47,324 nucleotides of DNA from Ruminiclostridium sp. (lineage in GTDB: Bacteria > Bacillota > Clostridia > Oscillospirales > Ruminococcaceae): contig JAGBHT010000046.1 in the NCBI GenBank assembly GCA_017935365.1, positions 1 through 47,324 of the forward strand. The letters run 5' to 3'. The first letter of the stretch is position 1. Each line of letters starts with the position of its first letter. The notes beneath the pieces were generated by a model, which made no database searches, was not told the origin of the DNA, and saw only the letters and a list, made by a program, of their open reading frames with translations. The translations under genes were made by a program, and so were the position numbers. Of the stretch, positions 1-8,545 are shown piece by piece.

Positions 1-1
1 A

Positions 2-469
2 GCGAGAGTGGCTGAAATCTGCAATTTACACTCTCAAGATGTTGATTTTATAGGCAAATCGGTTAAGCTTTACGGAAAAGGCTCAAAAGAACGTATAATA
101 CCTATTGAAAACACATCAGTACTCACTATTCTTTCCGATTATTACTTTATCTATGAGGAAAAAATCTCGGACTGCGGATATTTTTTTGTAAACAAATATG
201 GCAAAAGACTGACAGAGCAATCCGTCCGCTGTATGATTAATTCTTATTGTCAAGCGTGCGATATATCTTTGCATATAACCCCGCATATGTTCAGGCACTC
301 TTTTGCAACGCTCTTGTTGGAACAGGATGTTGATATCAGATATATTCAGAAATTACTAGGGCATAGTTCTATAACTACAACGCAGATATATACCCATGTT
401 ACTTCTGCAAAGCAGAAAGAAATTATTAAAACAAAACACCCGAGGAATAGCATTACTGTTATTCGCTGA
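2..469 (+). CDS. Tyrosine recombinase (XerC/D or phage integrase type), C-terminal part, 5' truncated by window edge
   Basis: This is the catalytic domain of a tyrosine site-specific recombinase. The frame is open to the first base, so the true start lies left of the window; the GTG at 8 falls inside the usual (L)R-V-A-E-I motif and is not a start. Visible catalytic elements are the first Arg just before V-A-E-I, the beta-hairpin Lys in YGKGSKER, H-x-x-R in [12 protein letters not shown], and the nucleophile Tyr in QIYTHV. Such enzymes cut and rejoin DNA through a 3'-phosphotyrosine. The tail after the Tyr is about 24 residues. A long inverted repeat begins 59 bp downstream and could be its substrate, but that is inference. 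Whether it is a housekeeping Xer or an element integrase cannot be told without the N-terminus. Confidence 0.9.
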   Translation, partial: ARVAEICNLHSQDVDFIGKSVKLYGKGSKERIIPIENTSVLTILSDYYFIYEEKISDCGYFFVNKYGKRLTEQSVRCMINSYCQACDISLHITPHMFRHSFATLLLEQDVDIRYIQKLLGHSSITTTQIYTHVTSAKQKEIIKTKHPRNSITVIR

Positions 470-527
470 GTTGCTACAAATTTATATTTTGTTATGTTGT
501 GTTTACTTTTATAAGCACTTGTTTATC

Positions 528-578
528 ATTACCAGATTGCTTTTAAGCACATAAACTATATGCAAGCAATCTGGTAAT
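528..578. repeat. 15-bp perfect inverted repeat downstream of the recombinase
   Basis: The arms 528-542 and 564-578 are perfectly complementary around a 21-base centre. Shorter complementary blocks further out (GTTTAT at 521, ATAAAC at 581) extend the symmetry. It could be a terminator of the recombinase gene, a recombinase binding site or an attachment-site core. No T-tract follows directly, which argues somewhat against a plain terminator. Confidence 0.6.
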
Positions 579-586
579 ATATAAAC

Positions 587-610
587 AATACCAATCGATC
601 GCTTGGTATT
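587..610 (-). terminator. Small hairpin beyond the last gene of the lipoprotein operon
   Basis: The 8-bp arms AATACCAA (587-594) and TTGGTATT (603-610) lie 15 bp past the stop of the minus-strand small secreted protein. The sequence following on that strand is AT-rich but not a clean U-tract, so this is a weak terminator candidate. Confidence 0.35.
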
Positions 611-624
611 AATGCATATTTATA

Positions 625-1020
625 TTATGCAGCTGATGATTGAGTGAACTTGTAAAGGACCGTCTGTCCGTTTTCATAAGCAGAATGTGAGCCGAATCCT
701 CTGACTGACATTGAATACGGATTATATGATATTGCTTCAGACGCCGTTGCCTTTCTACTGTTTTTGTTTTCTGTGAGCCACCCGTCACCTACATTAGCCC
801 CTGTATCAATACGGCAGCAAGATACACCTGCAGTTATCACATCAAGTGGCGAACTATATTTGTATTCAGTGATTGCAGTATACGACCGATACATTTGATA
901 TGTCTTAACGGTCGTATTGTATGTGAAATCACTTGCAGATATAGCTGATGCAAATATCGTAAGTGTTGATGCTGCTAATATAGCAGCAATTCCTCCAAGA
1001 ATTTTCTTTCTAAATTGCAT
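625..1020 (-). CDS. Small secreted protein 2 (131 aa, unknown family, paralogue of the protein at 5938-6333)
   Basis: I do not recognise a named family. The protein starts with a Sec-type signal peptide: QFRKK, then a hydrophobic stretch (residues 8-25), with a probable signal peptidase I site near ASAISA-SD. The mature part is about 100 residues, rich in Ser, Thr and Tyr, with two adjacent Cys (SCCR). The C-terminal block GFGSHSAYENGQT matches SFGAHSAYNNGKQ in the other small secreted protein, and both also share S-x-D-x-I-x-AG-x-S. It is the last gene of the minus-strand lipoprotein/ABC operon, 49 bp after the upstream lipoprotein. Size, signal peptide and neighbours would fit a secreted peptide such as a bacteriocin or signalling protein, but function is inference. 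Confidence 0.8.
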   Translation of the reverse strand: MQFRKKILGGIAAILAASTLTIFASAISASDFTYNTTVKTYQMYRSYTAITEYKYSSPLDVITAGVSCCRIDTGANVGDGWLTENKNSRKATASEAISYNPYSMSVRGFGSHSAYENGQTVLYKFTQSSAA

Positions 1021-1069
1021 TTTTATGTTCCGCCTGAGATTAATTAATTATAAACCGTCGATCGCCGGT

Positions 1070-2332
1070 TTATATGCTATCTATCATATAAACAGACTTG
1101 TTCCATCCGTCCATGAAAACCACTCTGTCATTGAATACATTCATATATGACGGTCGGAGATTTTCTTTTCCGAGCTTTTCATATTTTAGCTTCTCACCGG
1201 TTGCTGTATCATATATATTTACGGTTGTATCACCTCGCTCATAGCCGTATAATGCAGAATCTTCGATTTCAACATCATCGGGCACACAGGTTATCAGATA
1301 TTCACCGTTTGGAGTAATCCCGCAATAACTGTTTTCTATCTCGTTATCAAAATACTGTACTCTCAGCTCGTTCGTTTTGTAATTGTAGAAAATAACTCCG
1401 TTTGAGCGTTCGGAAAACTCCGGATTTATCTCCGGGTCAAACGGCGACATAAAACAGATAAAATCTCCCGCCTTTACAAGCCTGCGATTGCAGTTGCTGA
1501 AAGGGCCTATGTTTATCTGCTGTATCATCTTTCCGTTTTTATCCATAACGCAAAAATAGCAAGCGTCAAATTCATCGGTAAACGCCTCACCCTCGCAGTA
1601 ATAACCCACTATTTCATTATCAAGCACATAGAAATCCGCAAAATTTTCATCGAATAATTTATCTTTATTGCTTCCGTCTGAATTCATTTTATAAAAGCAG
1701 CATTCATCGTTTACAGAAGCATTGTAATATACCTTGTCATCGGAAGGAACATAAGTACAATGACTTATCTGCGTTTTGCTTGTTGTACTTTTATATATCA
1801 GATTTCCGTACACATCGGTAACCTCGTACCATCTTTCACATTCATCGGTATCGACATAATAGTTCCACGCAGAAAAAGAGAACATTCCTTCACTATATTT
1901 TACATCCGAATCAAAAGGCTGTGATTCAGATACCGGATCATAGTAACCTCCGACTGTAAAGCAATATACAGCCTTCTTTTCTCTATCGTCATAAACTACA
2001 TAATCACAAGTATAATCGTTTAAGGAGTTATCTGCGTTTGCTTTCAGCAGCAAATACCTCTGCTCTTCATCAACATATCCGACAGGGATATAGTCATAAA
2101 TGTTTATTATTTCTACGTCTTCGTCAGCCTGATTTGATTTACTCGTTTCGGGCAAACTCTCCGGTAAAAGAACGCTTTCATCGCTTTGTGCAAAAGAGGC
2201 TGTCTCTGATGATACGACTGTTCCGCTTGTACTATCGGAATAGCTTTCCGTTGTCGATGTATTGTCTATACAAGCACAAAGTGAGAAAGCAAGTGCCAAA
2301 GCAAGTGCAGATGTGATAATGCGTTTTTTCAT
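1070..2332 (-). CDS. Lipoprotein D: stand-alone C-terminal beta-propeller-like domain (420 aa)
   Basis: The signal peptide ends in a lipobox (SLCAC, Cys about residue 21), so this is a membrane-anchored lipoprotein on the outer face. A Ser/Thr/Glu-rich linker (about 22-80) leads to the start motif VGYVDEEQRYLLL. About 330 residues of repeated Tyr-rich strands of the type VYD...GNLIY...DKVYY follow, as in beta-propeller proteins. The same domain, with the same PxGYxDxxxRYLLL entry motif, forms the C-terminal half of the two large lipoproteins upstream in the operon. Here it stands alone, directly after the gene that carries only the N-terminal domain. The ribosome site is GGAGCAC before ATG. 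Function is unknown; ligand binding or immunity would be speculation. Confidence 0.85.
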   Translation of the reverse strand: MKKRIITSALALALAFSLCACIDNTSTTESYSDSTSGTVVSSETASFAQSDESVLLPESLPETSKSNQADEDVEIINIYDYIPVGYVDEEQRYLLLKANADNSLNDYTCDYVVYDDREKKAVYCFTVGGYYDPVSESQPFDSDVKYSEGMFSFSAWNYYVDTDECERWYEVTDVYGNLIYKSTTSKTQISHCTYVPSDDKVYYNASVNDECCFYKMNSDGSNKDKLFDENFADFYVLDNEIVGYYCEGEAFTDEFDACYFCVMDKNGKMIQQINIGPFSNCNRRLVKAGDFICFMSPFDPEINPEFSERSNGVIFYNYKTNELRVQYFDNEIENSYCGITPNGEYLITCVPDDVEIEDSALYGYERGDTTVNIYDTATGEKLKYEKLGKENLRPSYMNVFNDRVVFMDGWNKSVYMIDSI

Positions 2333-2371
2333 TTGTGCTCCTCCGATATTTATGAAATATATTTTGTCATC

Positions 2372-3505
2372 TTATTCGTTTTCCGTAACCACAATACTAA
2401 TACTTTTACGGATATTCATTGAGCCAACCTCGGCGTTTAGCGGTACTTCAACAGCATAAATTATATCTCCCGCTTTTACATCGTCAAGCGTCACCTTGTA
2501 CTCATTTATATAACCGGTTTTTGAAGCAAATCTCATACCGCCGTTCTCTCCAAGCTTTATTCGCTCATGGTTCTTATAAAAATATACAGCATATTCATCG
2601 GGATCGCCGCCATATAAAAGCAGAGTAACGCCCAATTTATCTGAGCTTTTATCAATAGATAAGCTGTGTTCCTGACGCTTTGCATCAAACAAACTTATCA
2701 TATTTGCGCCGGATATTTTTGCGTCAGTCAGATTATACTCCTCTTTTACTTTTGCGGTTGCTAAAATGCTTTCACAATCTGACGAATATGTAAAATCGTC
2801 GATAATCTGTGGTTCTGTGTCTGCTTCAAGCTCAAATTCAAAGAACGACTGTCCAGAATGTGCGTTTCCGAAGCCTAAAAAGCCGTCTTTGGGTCTGTAA
2901 GACGGGTGCAAAACGGTCATCAGCTTTACTTTCAGTATTTTTTCCTGTTCATATTCTTTTGTTATCTCCGGAATAAAGGTTAGAGTAACCGTCTGCTTTG
3001 TGTCGGGCTTTTGAGATATGCTTACAAGCTCGGATTTTTCAGAGCCGTTCAGCGACAGCTTTTGAGGCACACCGTTTATAAATGCCATATAGCCAATTTC
3101 CACATCATATTTATTATTTGCAGAATCGGACACAAAGCTAAAGTTTACATCGCCGCCGCTGTACTTTACAGTTGACTTGCCTTCAATGCTGTAGTCGCTG
3201 AATGCAATTTCGGCTTCCTGATATTTGCTGAAATCATCATTTTCCGGTTCGGATTCCTGAGGTTTACTAAACGGAGGCAATGTTTCTATAACCGCTGAAT
3301 CTACGGAGATATTTGTTACGGAAGCTGTTGTGTCAAACGGGTTGCTCACTTGTGTTTCGCTGTTTAGGTTCTCCGATGTTTCAAATGGATTTGACACAAG
3401 GCTCTGTGTGTCACTTTCACTTGTTCCCGCACAGGAGCAGAGTGAGAGGACCAAAGCTATAGCGAATTGTGATGCTGCTGATGCTCGTAAAAGTTTTTTA
3501 ATCAT
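2372..3505 (-). CDS. Lipoprotein C: stand-alone N-terminal beta-sandwich-like domain (377 aa)
   Basis: The lipobox is SLCSC (Cys about residue 25). Residues 25-45 (CAGTSESDTQSLVSNPFETSEN) are nearly identical to the leader of the large lipoproteins A and B, then a longer linker follows. From about residue 95 the protein aligns with the N-terminal half of A and B: IGYMAF-I-(N/G)-G-(V/I)-PQ, NGSE, Y-x-P-x-G-x-x-GFGN, then Y-x-V-(Y/F)-FY-x-NH-x-R and GYI/V. It stops where those proteins continue into the propeller domain, which is encoded by the next gene. The pair C+D therefore corresponds to one A- or B-type protein in two pieces. The 39-bp gap to lipoprotein D suggests co-translation. Function unknown. 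Confidence 0.85.
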   Translation of the reverse strand: MIKKLLRASAASQFAIALVLSLCSCAGTSESDTQSLVSNPFETSENLNSETQVSNPFDTTASVTNISVDSAVIETLPPFSKPQESEPENDDFSKYQEAEIAFSDYSIEGKSTVKYSGGDVNFSFVSDSANNKYDVEIGYMAFINGVPQKLSLNGSEKSELVSISQKPDTKQTVTLTFIPEITKEYEQEKILKVKLMTVLHPSYRPKDGFLGFGNAHSGQSFFEFELEADTEPQIIDDFTYSSDCESILATAKVKEEYNLTDAKISGANMISLFDAKRQEHSLSIDKSSDKLGVTLLLYGGDPDEYAVYFYKNHERIKLGENGGMRFASKTGYINEYKVTLDDVKAGDIIYAVEVPLNAEVGSMNIRKSISIVVTENE

Positions 3506-3575
3506 TTTAAATGTCCTCCGTTTAATCTAAATAATTTATGTAAATCGTCCGCCGCCGATTAACAACACTTTTTAC

Positions 3576-5744
3576 TTATCCCGCCTGCTCATCATATCTG
3601 AACTGATATAAAATGCAATCTGTAATGCTACCGTCATATACGACAATTCTGTCATCAAACGCCTGAATGTTGCGCCCCTTTACACCGCTGCCCTTGTCGT
3701 TTTTTATCTCATTTATCTTTTCTCCGGTATCAAGGTCATATATTTTTATTACAAGATCGGTGTACAGACGATTTGTCTGCTCCTCATTCAAAAACTCATG
3801 TTCGGTTATAGTTACCGCTTTTGTACCGTCCGGAGTTATTCTCACGCAACCCATTTCAATAGCTTCTTCGGGTGTGAATTCAACTATTTTGTCCTTTTCG
3901 CCGTCATAAAGATACAATGTATCCTCGGGGAACTCTTCGATTTTGGATGCGTAACCGGTTCGATTAGATAAAAGGCAGTAGTATTTACCCGATTTTTGCC
4001 CCATCAGCGCATAATAATCGGTACTCTGTGGCATATCGGCGGTTATTTCGTTTCCGTCAAAGTCTATAACCTGGATTGAGCAACCGTCGGGTACTGCGCG
4101 ATACTTACAAAGGATAATTCTGTTATCCGCAAGCAGCATTGTACTACTATAATAGTAATCACTGTCGCTGAAAAGCTCCTTTTCTTCTTTTCCATCCTTG
4201 CTGAATCTGCTTATTATGTATTCGTCTCTGCCGTCTTTTCTATAGCATACGAAGTATTTATCAAGCTGCTTTGAGTATACGGCGGATATATAATGAATAC
4301 TATTGCTTACCGTAAGACCGCTGAGTCTGCTTATTTCTTCAAACTTTTCATTATATGTTACGGCGAATATCTCTGACGTAGCGCTTTGGTCTTCGGTCAA
4401 GTTCTCATCTATATAGGTAAACTGTCCGTTACAGCAGGAAATATCCCAAGGTGATTTTTGGCTTCTTAAGCTTTCGGTTATCTCGCCTGTTGATTTATCA
4501 TATACAGAGTAAGTATAGTCAAGACCGTCTTCGGGTTCATCTGATGCTCTTTTATATAACAGAAGATAGTTCAAATCATTATCAATATATCCTACAACGT
4601 TATATTTATACAATACGCTGTCTGATGCAGCCATATTGCTGTTTTCAGGCTCACTTTCGGGTACATCTGCACTTGTGTCGGCGGGCGGCTGTGTTGCGGG
4701 ATTTGTTATTATCTCATCATCTGGTGAAAAGCTGAGCTGGCTTGTTGTTTTAAGTATTCTTGCCTTTGTATAATCATTAGTTAAAGGCACGGCTATAGCA
4801 TAGACAATATCATGGTTATTGACATTTTCGAGAATAGCCGTGAGCTTCGGCACATACCCTGCCTTTGCCGATACCGTAGCATAGTTCTTGCCGTTTACTT
4901 GTACTCTCTTATGATTTACATAAAAGAAAACATTGTATGTATCAAAGTCCGTGCCGTCAAACAGCACATCACAAGTCTGGGTGCTTTTGTCAAGAATAAG
5001 GTGCTCTGTCTCATTGTCCTTGCTGTAAAGCTTTAGCATCGCTCCGCTACTCATTTTACCCGCTTTTTTAAGCGTATATGACTTTAATGAGCTGTCGGAT
5101 GCGGGTATATTTTCAAACTCTGCATTTCCGCTAAGCTCAACAGTTTCAGCCTTTTCGTTCATTGTAAGACAAGCTGTGTATACGGTAGAGCCTGCATTTA
5201 TATTGCCAAAGCCAAAGCCCGCATATTTACCCTGCGGCACATAACCGATATTGAAAATTGAAACAATCTGCAAATTCAGTTCTTTTTTATCTTCAAGCTC
5301 CTTTGTAATGCGAGGTTTTATGTTGATAGATACGTTTGTAATTTTATCTTTAGGAAAGTTTACGCTTACAGTTTCGGCTTCTTCACTCCCGTTTACGGAT
5401 ATAACCTGCGGTATTCCTCCGATAAACGCCATATATCCTATCGTTATGCTTTCCCGGTTATTTGCGGCATTTGCCGAAAAAGTTATATTAATTTTTTCAC
5501 CGTTATATTCGATATTCTGCGCGTCGTTCATTTCTGAAAAGTCAAATTGCAGAGCGCCGCTCTGGTACTTGTCATAAAGTTCATAGCGCTCGTCCTCGGT
5601 ATGAGTTTCGCTGTTTTCGTTCTCAGATGTTTCAAATGGATTTAACACAAGGCTCTGTGTGTCATTTTCACTTGTTCCCGCACAGGAGCAGAGCAAAAAA
5701 ACAAGAGCTATTGCAAGCAATGATGCAATGATAAGTTTTTTCAT
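3576..5744 (-). CDS. Lipoprotein B: two-domain lipoprotein (722 aa)
   Basis: I chose the ATG at 5744 because GGAGGA lies 6 bp upstream and a lipoprotein signal peptide (MKKLIIASL...LLCSC) starts there; the longer reading frame has no ribosome site. After lipobox and linker, residues about 45-365 form a beta-rich N-domain nearly identical to lipoprotein A. A Pro/Thr/Glu linker (about 350-385) leads to a C-terminal propeller-like domain that starts VVGYIDNDLNYLLLY and differs clearly from that of A. The first 1.1 kb is an ungapped direct duplication of the start of lipoprotein A, so the gene pair arose by duplication with divergence confined to the C-terminal half. The predicted location is the outer face of the membrane. 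Function unknown. Confidence 0.88.
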   Translation of the reverse strand: MKKLIIASLLAIALVFLLCSCAGTSENDTQSLVLNPFETSENENSETHTEDERYELYDKYQSGALQFDFSEMNDAQNIEYNGEKINITFSANAANNRESITIGYMAFIGGIPQVISVNGSEEAETVSVNFPKDKITNVSINIKPRITKELEDKKELNLQIVSIFNIGYVPQGKYAGFGFGNINAGSTVYTACLTMNEKAETVELSGNAEFENIPASDSSLKSYTLKKAGKMSSGAMLKLYSKDNETEHLILDKSTQTCDVLFDGTDFDTYNVFFYVNHKRVQVNGKNYATVSAKAGYVPKLTAILENVNNHDIVYAIAVPLTNDYTKARILKTTSQLSFSPDDEIITNPATQPPADTSADVPESEPENSNMAASDSVLYKYNVVGYIDNDLNYLLLYKRASDEPEDGLDYTYSVYDKSTGEITESLRSQKSPWDISCCNGQFTYIDENLTEDQSATSEIFAVTYNEKFEEISRLSGLTVSNSIHYISAVYSKQLDKYFVCYRKDGRDEYIISRFSKDGKEEKELFSDSDYYYSSTMLLADNRIILCKYRAVPDGCSIQVIDFDGNEITADMPQSTDYYALMGQKSGKYYCLLSNRTGYASKIEEFPEDTLYLYDGEKDKIVEFTPEEAIEMGCVRITPDGTKAVTITEHEFLNEEQTNRLYTDLVIKIYDLDTGEKINEIKNDKGSGVKGRNIQAFDDRIVVYDGSITDCILYQFRYDEQAG
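4648..5744 (-). repeat. 1.1-kb direct duplication, copy 1 (5' half of lipoprotein B)
   Basis: This stretch aligns with 7435-8531 at a constant offset of 2787 bp and without gaps. Scattered single-base differences are visible, for example AATCATTAG versus AATCATCAG near 4770/7560. Similarity ends abruptly at about 4648/7435, where the propeller domain begins. Confidence 0.9.
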
Positions 5745-5825
5745 TTGCGTTCCTCCGTTACTTTGCAAAATACCTTTGTTACTGTTTTCTGTATACCACT
5801 TTGTGCAATAATATATATAAGGAAA

Positions 5826-5858
5826 CAACTGAGCATCTATTTTTAAGTCACTCAGTTG
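5826..5858 (-). terminator. Stem-loop between small secreted protein 1 and lipoprotein B
   Basis: Arms CAACTGAG (5826-5833) and CTCAGTTG (5851-5858) enclose a 17-base loop, 80 bp after the stop of small secreted protein 1. On the minus strand TTTCC follows. It may be an attenuator, an RNA-processing signal or a weak terminator that separates the two halves of the operon. Confidence 0.4.
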
Positions 5859-5937
5859 CCCTCATCGACTGCCATAATATTGCAGTTCCTTTTGGATAAT
5901 AATTGATATTCAACGGCGATTAAATATCCGGCTTAAA

Positions 5938-6333
5938 TTATATTGTAAAATTATGTGATGAATACAACATGCAAGTTTGTTTTCCGTTGTTATATGCTGA
6001 ATGAGCGCCAAAAGAAGTTACTTTTTTTGCACCACTACCATAAGATACATAGCAGTATGTACGAACATCATCTGAATTATAGTTCTTATCATCGTTATAA
6101 TCATACTGGCCACCTGTATAGTAGTCATTAACACTCAATCCAGCAAAAATCTCGTCAACGCTTTCATTTGTATTTTGAGTTCTAGCAGAGAATCTCTTTG
6201 AATATTGCGAATAGGCAGTTGATTTTAAAGTACCAACATAATCGCCGCCAGTCACGGGATTGGCGGCAAAAGCATTAACAGTAAGGCATATTGCTGCTGT
6301 AAATGCAGTAATCATTTTAATTATTCTTTTCAT
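5938..6333 (-). CDS. Small secreted protein 1 (131 aa, unknown family)
   Basis: It has the same length as the protein at 625-1020. A signal peptide (KRIIKMITAFTAAICLTVNAFA) probably ends at AFA-AN, giving a mature protein of about 109 residues rich in Tyr, Asn, Ser and Asp. The shared block is TSFGAHSAYNNGKQ; further upstream S-x-D-x-I-x-AG-x-S and a Tyr/Ser-rich stretch also match. Only two Cys are present after the signal. It lies 62 bp after lipoprotein A, so each small secreted gene is preceded by lipoprotein gene(s). This could be a secreted effector, peptide signal or adhesin; no catalytic motif is seen. I judged and could not support membership of the lactococcin 972 family. Confidence 0.8.
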   Translation of the reverse strand: MKRIIKMITAFTAAICLTVNAFAANPVTGGDYVGTLKSTAYSQYSKRFSARTQNTNESVDEIFAGLSVNDYYTGGQYDYNDDKNYNSDDVRTYCYVSYGSGAKKVTSFGAHSAYNNGKQTCMLYSSHNFTI

Positions 6334-6395
6334 AATTACACATCCTAATTTAATTTTTTATTATAATAATGCCGCATTCGCCGCTACAGCATTAA

Positions 6396-8531
6396 TTATA
6401 AATCTATCATATAAAAACATTGCACATTCTGCCTTGTTTCATCGGTTGCTTCATCTATTAACAGCTCATAGAACATCACTTTATCCTCATAGACTCTGTG
6501 CATATAAAGCGGAGATTTTGTATCAATCTCGATTTCCTTTATTTTGGTGCCGCTTTCCGTATCGTACATATAAAGCTTGTCTATTACCCCGATAAGATCT
6601 GTTTTATCCTCGTTTGTAATATCTGTCTCAGTTATGCACACCGCGGTTTTGCCGTCGGGTGTAAATCTGAGCGTTCCTGCCTCCTGCGCCGTTTCAGGTC
6701 TGAACTCCGATAATTCTCTGCTTTCGGTATCATATACTATTACACAGTCGTTTGGGGCTTCGTCAGGCAGAGGCGAATACCCGAGGTTTGGCGGCATATA
6801 AATCAGCTTTCCGGCTCTTTCAATGCGTATTGCGTTATAATCCTTTACGGGTGCCGCCGAGCAGATGACATTACCACTTAAATCAATTATTTCAAGCTTT
6901 TCGTGACTATTCATATCACGTTCAAGGACAGCGAGTCTGTCTCCGGTAGATAAAATATTCTGTGCGTACCATTCGCCGCTTGTCAGTACTTTTTCCTGTT
7001 CACCGTCTTTGGTGTACAATGCCATTGTATATACGCCGTCCTTTTCGGTACATATACAATACTGATCGGTCGCCGCAATATAAGCAGCGCTGAAAAGCTT
7101 TGTATCGGAGAAAGCAATACGGTTTATTTCTTCAAGATTTTCGTTGTAGGTTAATACATATTGTTCTTTTATTTTGCCGTTATCATCAAGGGCTTTATCA
7201 AGAATTACAAAATAACCGTCACCATAGCTTGTCCGCAGGCATCGATTGTCAATGGTATAAAGCTCATCGGAGATTGTCTTGTCTGTGCTGTTGTAAACAA
7301 TGTAGCAATATCCGTCAGCGGCATCAGGATTTTTCTCCCTGTAAAGCAGTAAATAACGCATATCGTTATCTATATATCCCATCGGAGTGTATGCAAAAAG
7401 CGGGTCGGAAAGCCGGTCAATATCCGTTATGCCGGGCTCACTTTCGGGTACATCTGCACTTGTGTCGGCGGGCGGCTGTGTTGCGGGATTTGTTATTATC
7501 TCATCATCTGGTGAAAAGCTGAGCTGGCTTGTTGTTTTAAGTATTCTTGCCTTTGTATAATCATCAGTTAAAGGCACAGCTATTGCATAGACAATATCAT
7601 GGTTATTGACATTTTCAAGAGTAGCCGTGAGTTTCGGAACATACCCCGCCTTTGCCGATACCGCAGCATAGTCCTTACCGTTTACTTGTACTCTCTTATG
7701 ATTTACATAAAAGAAAACATTATAAGTATCAAAATCCGCGCCGTCAAACAGCACATCACAAGTCTGGGTGCTTTTGTCAAGAATAAGGTGCTCGGTTTCA
7801 TTATTCACACTGAACATTTTTAATATTGCGCCGCTGCTCATTTTACCCGCTTTTTTAAGCGTATATGACTTTAATGAGCTGTCGGACGCGGGTATATTTT
7901 CAAACTCTGCATTTCCGCTAAGCTCAACAGTTTCAGCCTTTTCGTTCATTGTAAGACAAGCTGTGTATACGGTAGAGCCGGCGTTTATATTGCCAAATCC
8001 AAAGCCCACATATTTACCCTGCGGCACATAACCGATATTGAAAATTGAAACAATCTGCAAATTCAGTTCTTTCTTATCTTCAAGCTCCTTTGTAATGCGA
8101 GGTTTTATGTTGATAGATACGTTTGTAATTTCATCTTTAGGAAAGTTTACGCTTACAGTTTCGGCTTCTTCACTCCCGTTTACGGATATAACCTGCGGTA
8201 TTCCTCCGATAAACGCCATATATCCTATCGTTATGTCTTCCCGGTTATTTGCGGCATTTGCCGAAAAAGTTATATTTATTTTTTCACCGTTATATTCGAT
8301 ATTCTGCGCGTCGTTCATTTCTGAAAAGTCAAATTGCAGAGCGCCGCTCTGGTACTTGTCATAAAGCTCATAGCGCTCGTCCTCGGTATGAGTTTCGCTG
8401 TTTTCATTTTCAGATGTTTCAAATGGATTTGAAACAAGGCTCTGTGTGTCACTTTCACTTGTTCCCGCACAGGAGCAGAGCGAGAGAGTGATTGATAAAG
8501 CGAGTAATGATGCAATAATTAGTTTTTTCAT
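6396..8531 (-). CDS. Lipoprotein A: two-domain lipoprotein (711 aa)
   Basis: The signal peptide has lipobox LCSC-AG (Cys about residue 21). The linker and beta-rich N-domain (to about residue 370) are nearly identical to lipoprotein B. After the linker ATQPPADTSADVPESEP, the C-terminal domain starts PMGYIDNDMRYLLLY and contains propeller-like repeats, with the segment LRFTPDGKTAVCITE matching VRITPDGTKAVTITE of B. The gene starts 15 bp after the permease-lipoprotein fusion gene and its ribosome site TGAGGA overlaps that gene's end region, so it is tightly coupled to the transporter genes. It is predicted to be anchored outside the membrane next to the ABC transporter, perhaps as substrate-binding or immunity partner; that role is inference. 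Confidence 0.88.
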   Translation of the reverse strand: MKKLIIASLLALSITLSLCSCAGTSESDTQSLVSNPFETSENENSETHTEDERYELYDKYQSGALQFDFSEMNDAQNIEYNGEKINITFSANAANNREDITIGYMAFIGGIPQVISVNGSEEAETVSVNFPKDEITNVSINIKPRITKELEDKKELNLQIVSIFNIGYVPQGKYVGFGFGNINAGSTVYTACLTMNEKAETVELSGNAEFENIPASDSSLKSYTLKKAGKMSSGAILKMFSVNNETEHLILDKSTQTCDVLFDGADFDTYNVFFYVNHKRVQVNGKDYAAVSAKAGYVPKLTATLENVNNHDIVYAIAVPLTDDYTKARILKTTSQLSFSPDDEIITNPATQPPADTSADVPESEPGITDIDRLSDPLFAYTPMGYIDNDMRYLLLYREKNPDAADGYCYIVYNSTDKTISDELYTIDNRCLRTSYGDGYFVILDKALDDNGKIKEQYVLTYNENLEEINRIAFSDTKLFSAAYIAATDQYCICTEKDGVYTMALYTKDGEQEKVLTSGEWYAQNILSTGDRLAVLERDMNSHEKLEIIDLSGNVICSAAPVKDYNAIRIERAGKLIYMPPNLGYSPLPDEAPNDCVIVYDTESRELSEFRPETAQEAGTLRFTPDGKTAVCITETDITNEDKTDLIGVIDKLYMYDTESGTKIKEIEIDTKSPLYMHRVYEDKVMFYELLIDEATDETRQNVQCFYMIDL
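7435..8531 (-). repeat. 1.1-kb direct duplication, copy 2 (5' half of lipoprotein A)
   Basis: This is the partner of 4648-5744. Both copies begin at the ATG of their lipoprotein gene and end at the same codon of the linker. Near-identical direct repeats 2.8 kb apart are prone to recombination that would delete or amplify the intervening small secreted gene and lipoprotein C-terminal half. Confidence 0.9.
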
Positions 8532-8545
8532 TTACGTTTCCTCAG

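Noticed and set aside
625..6333. Small secreted proteins as lactococcin 972-type bacteriocins
   Set aside because: Size, signal peptide and ABC neighbours fit, but I could not align the conserved core of that family; kept as unknown.
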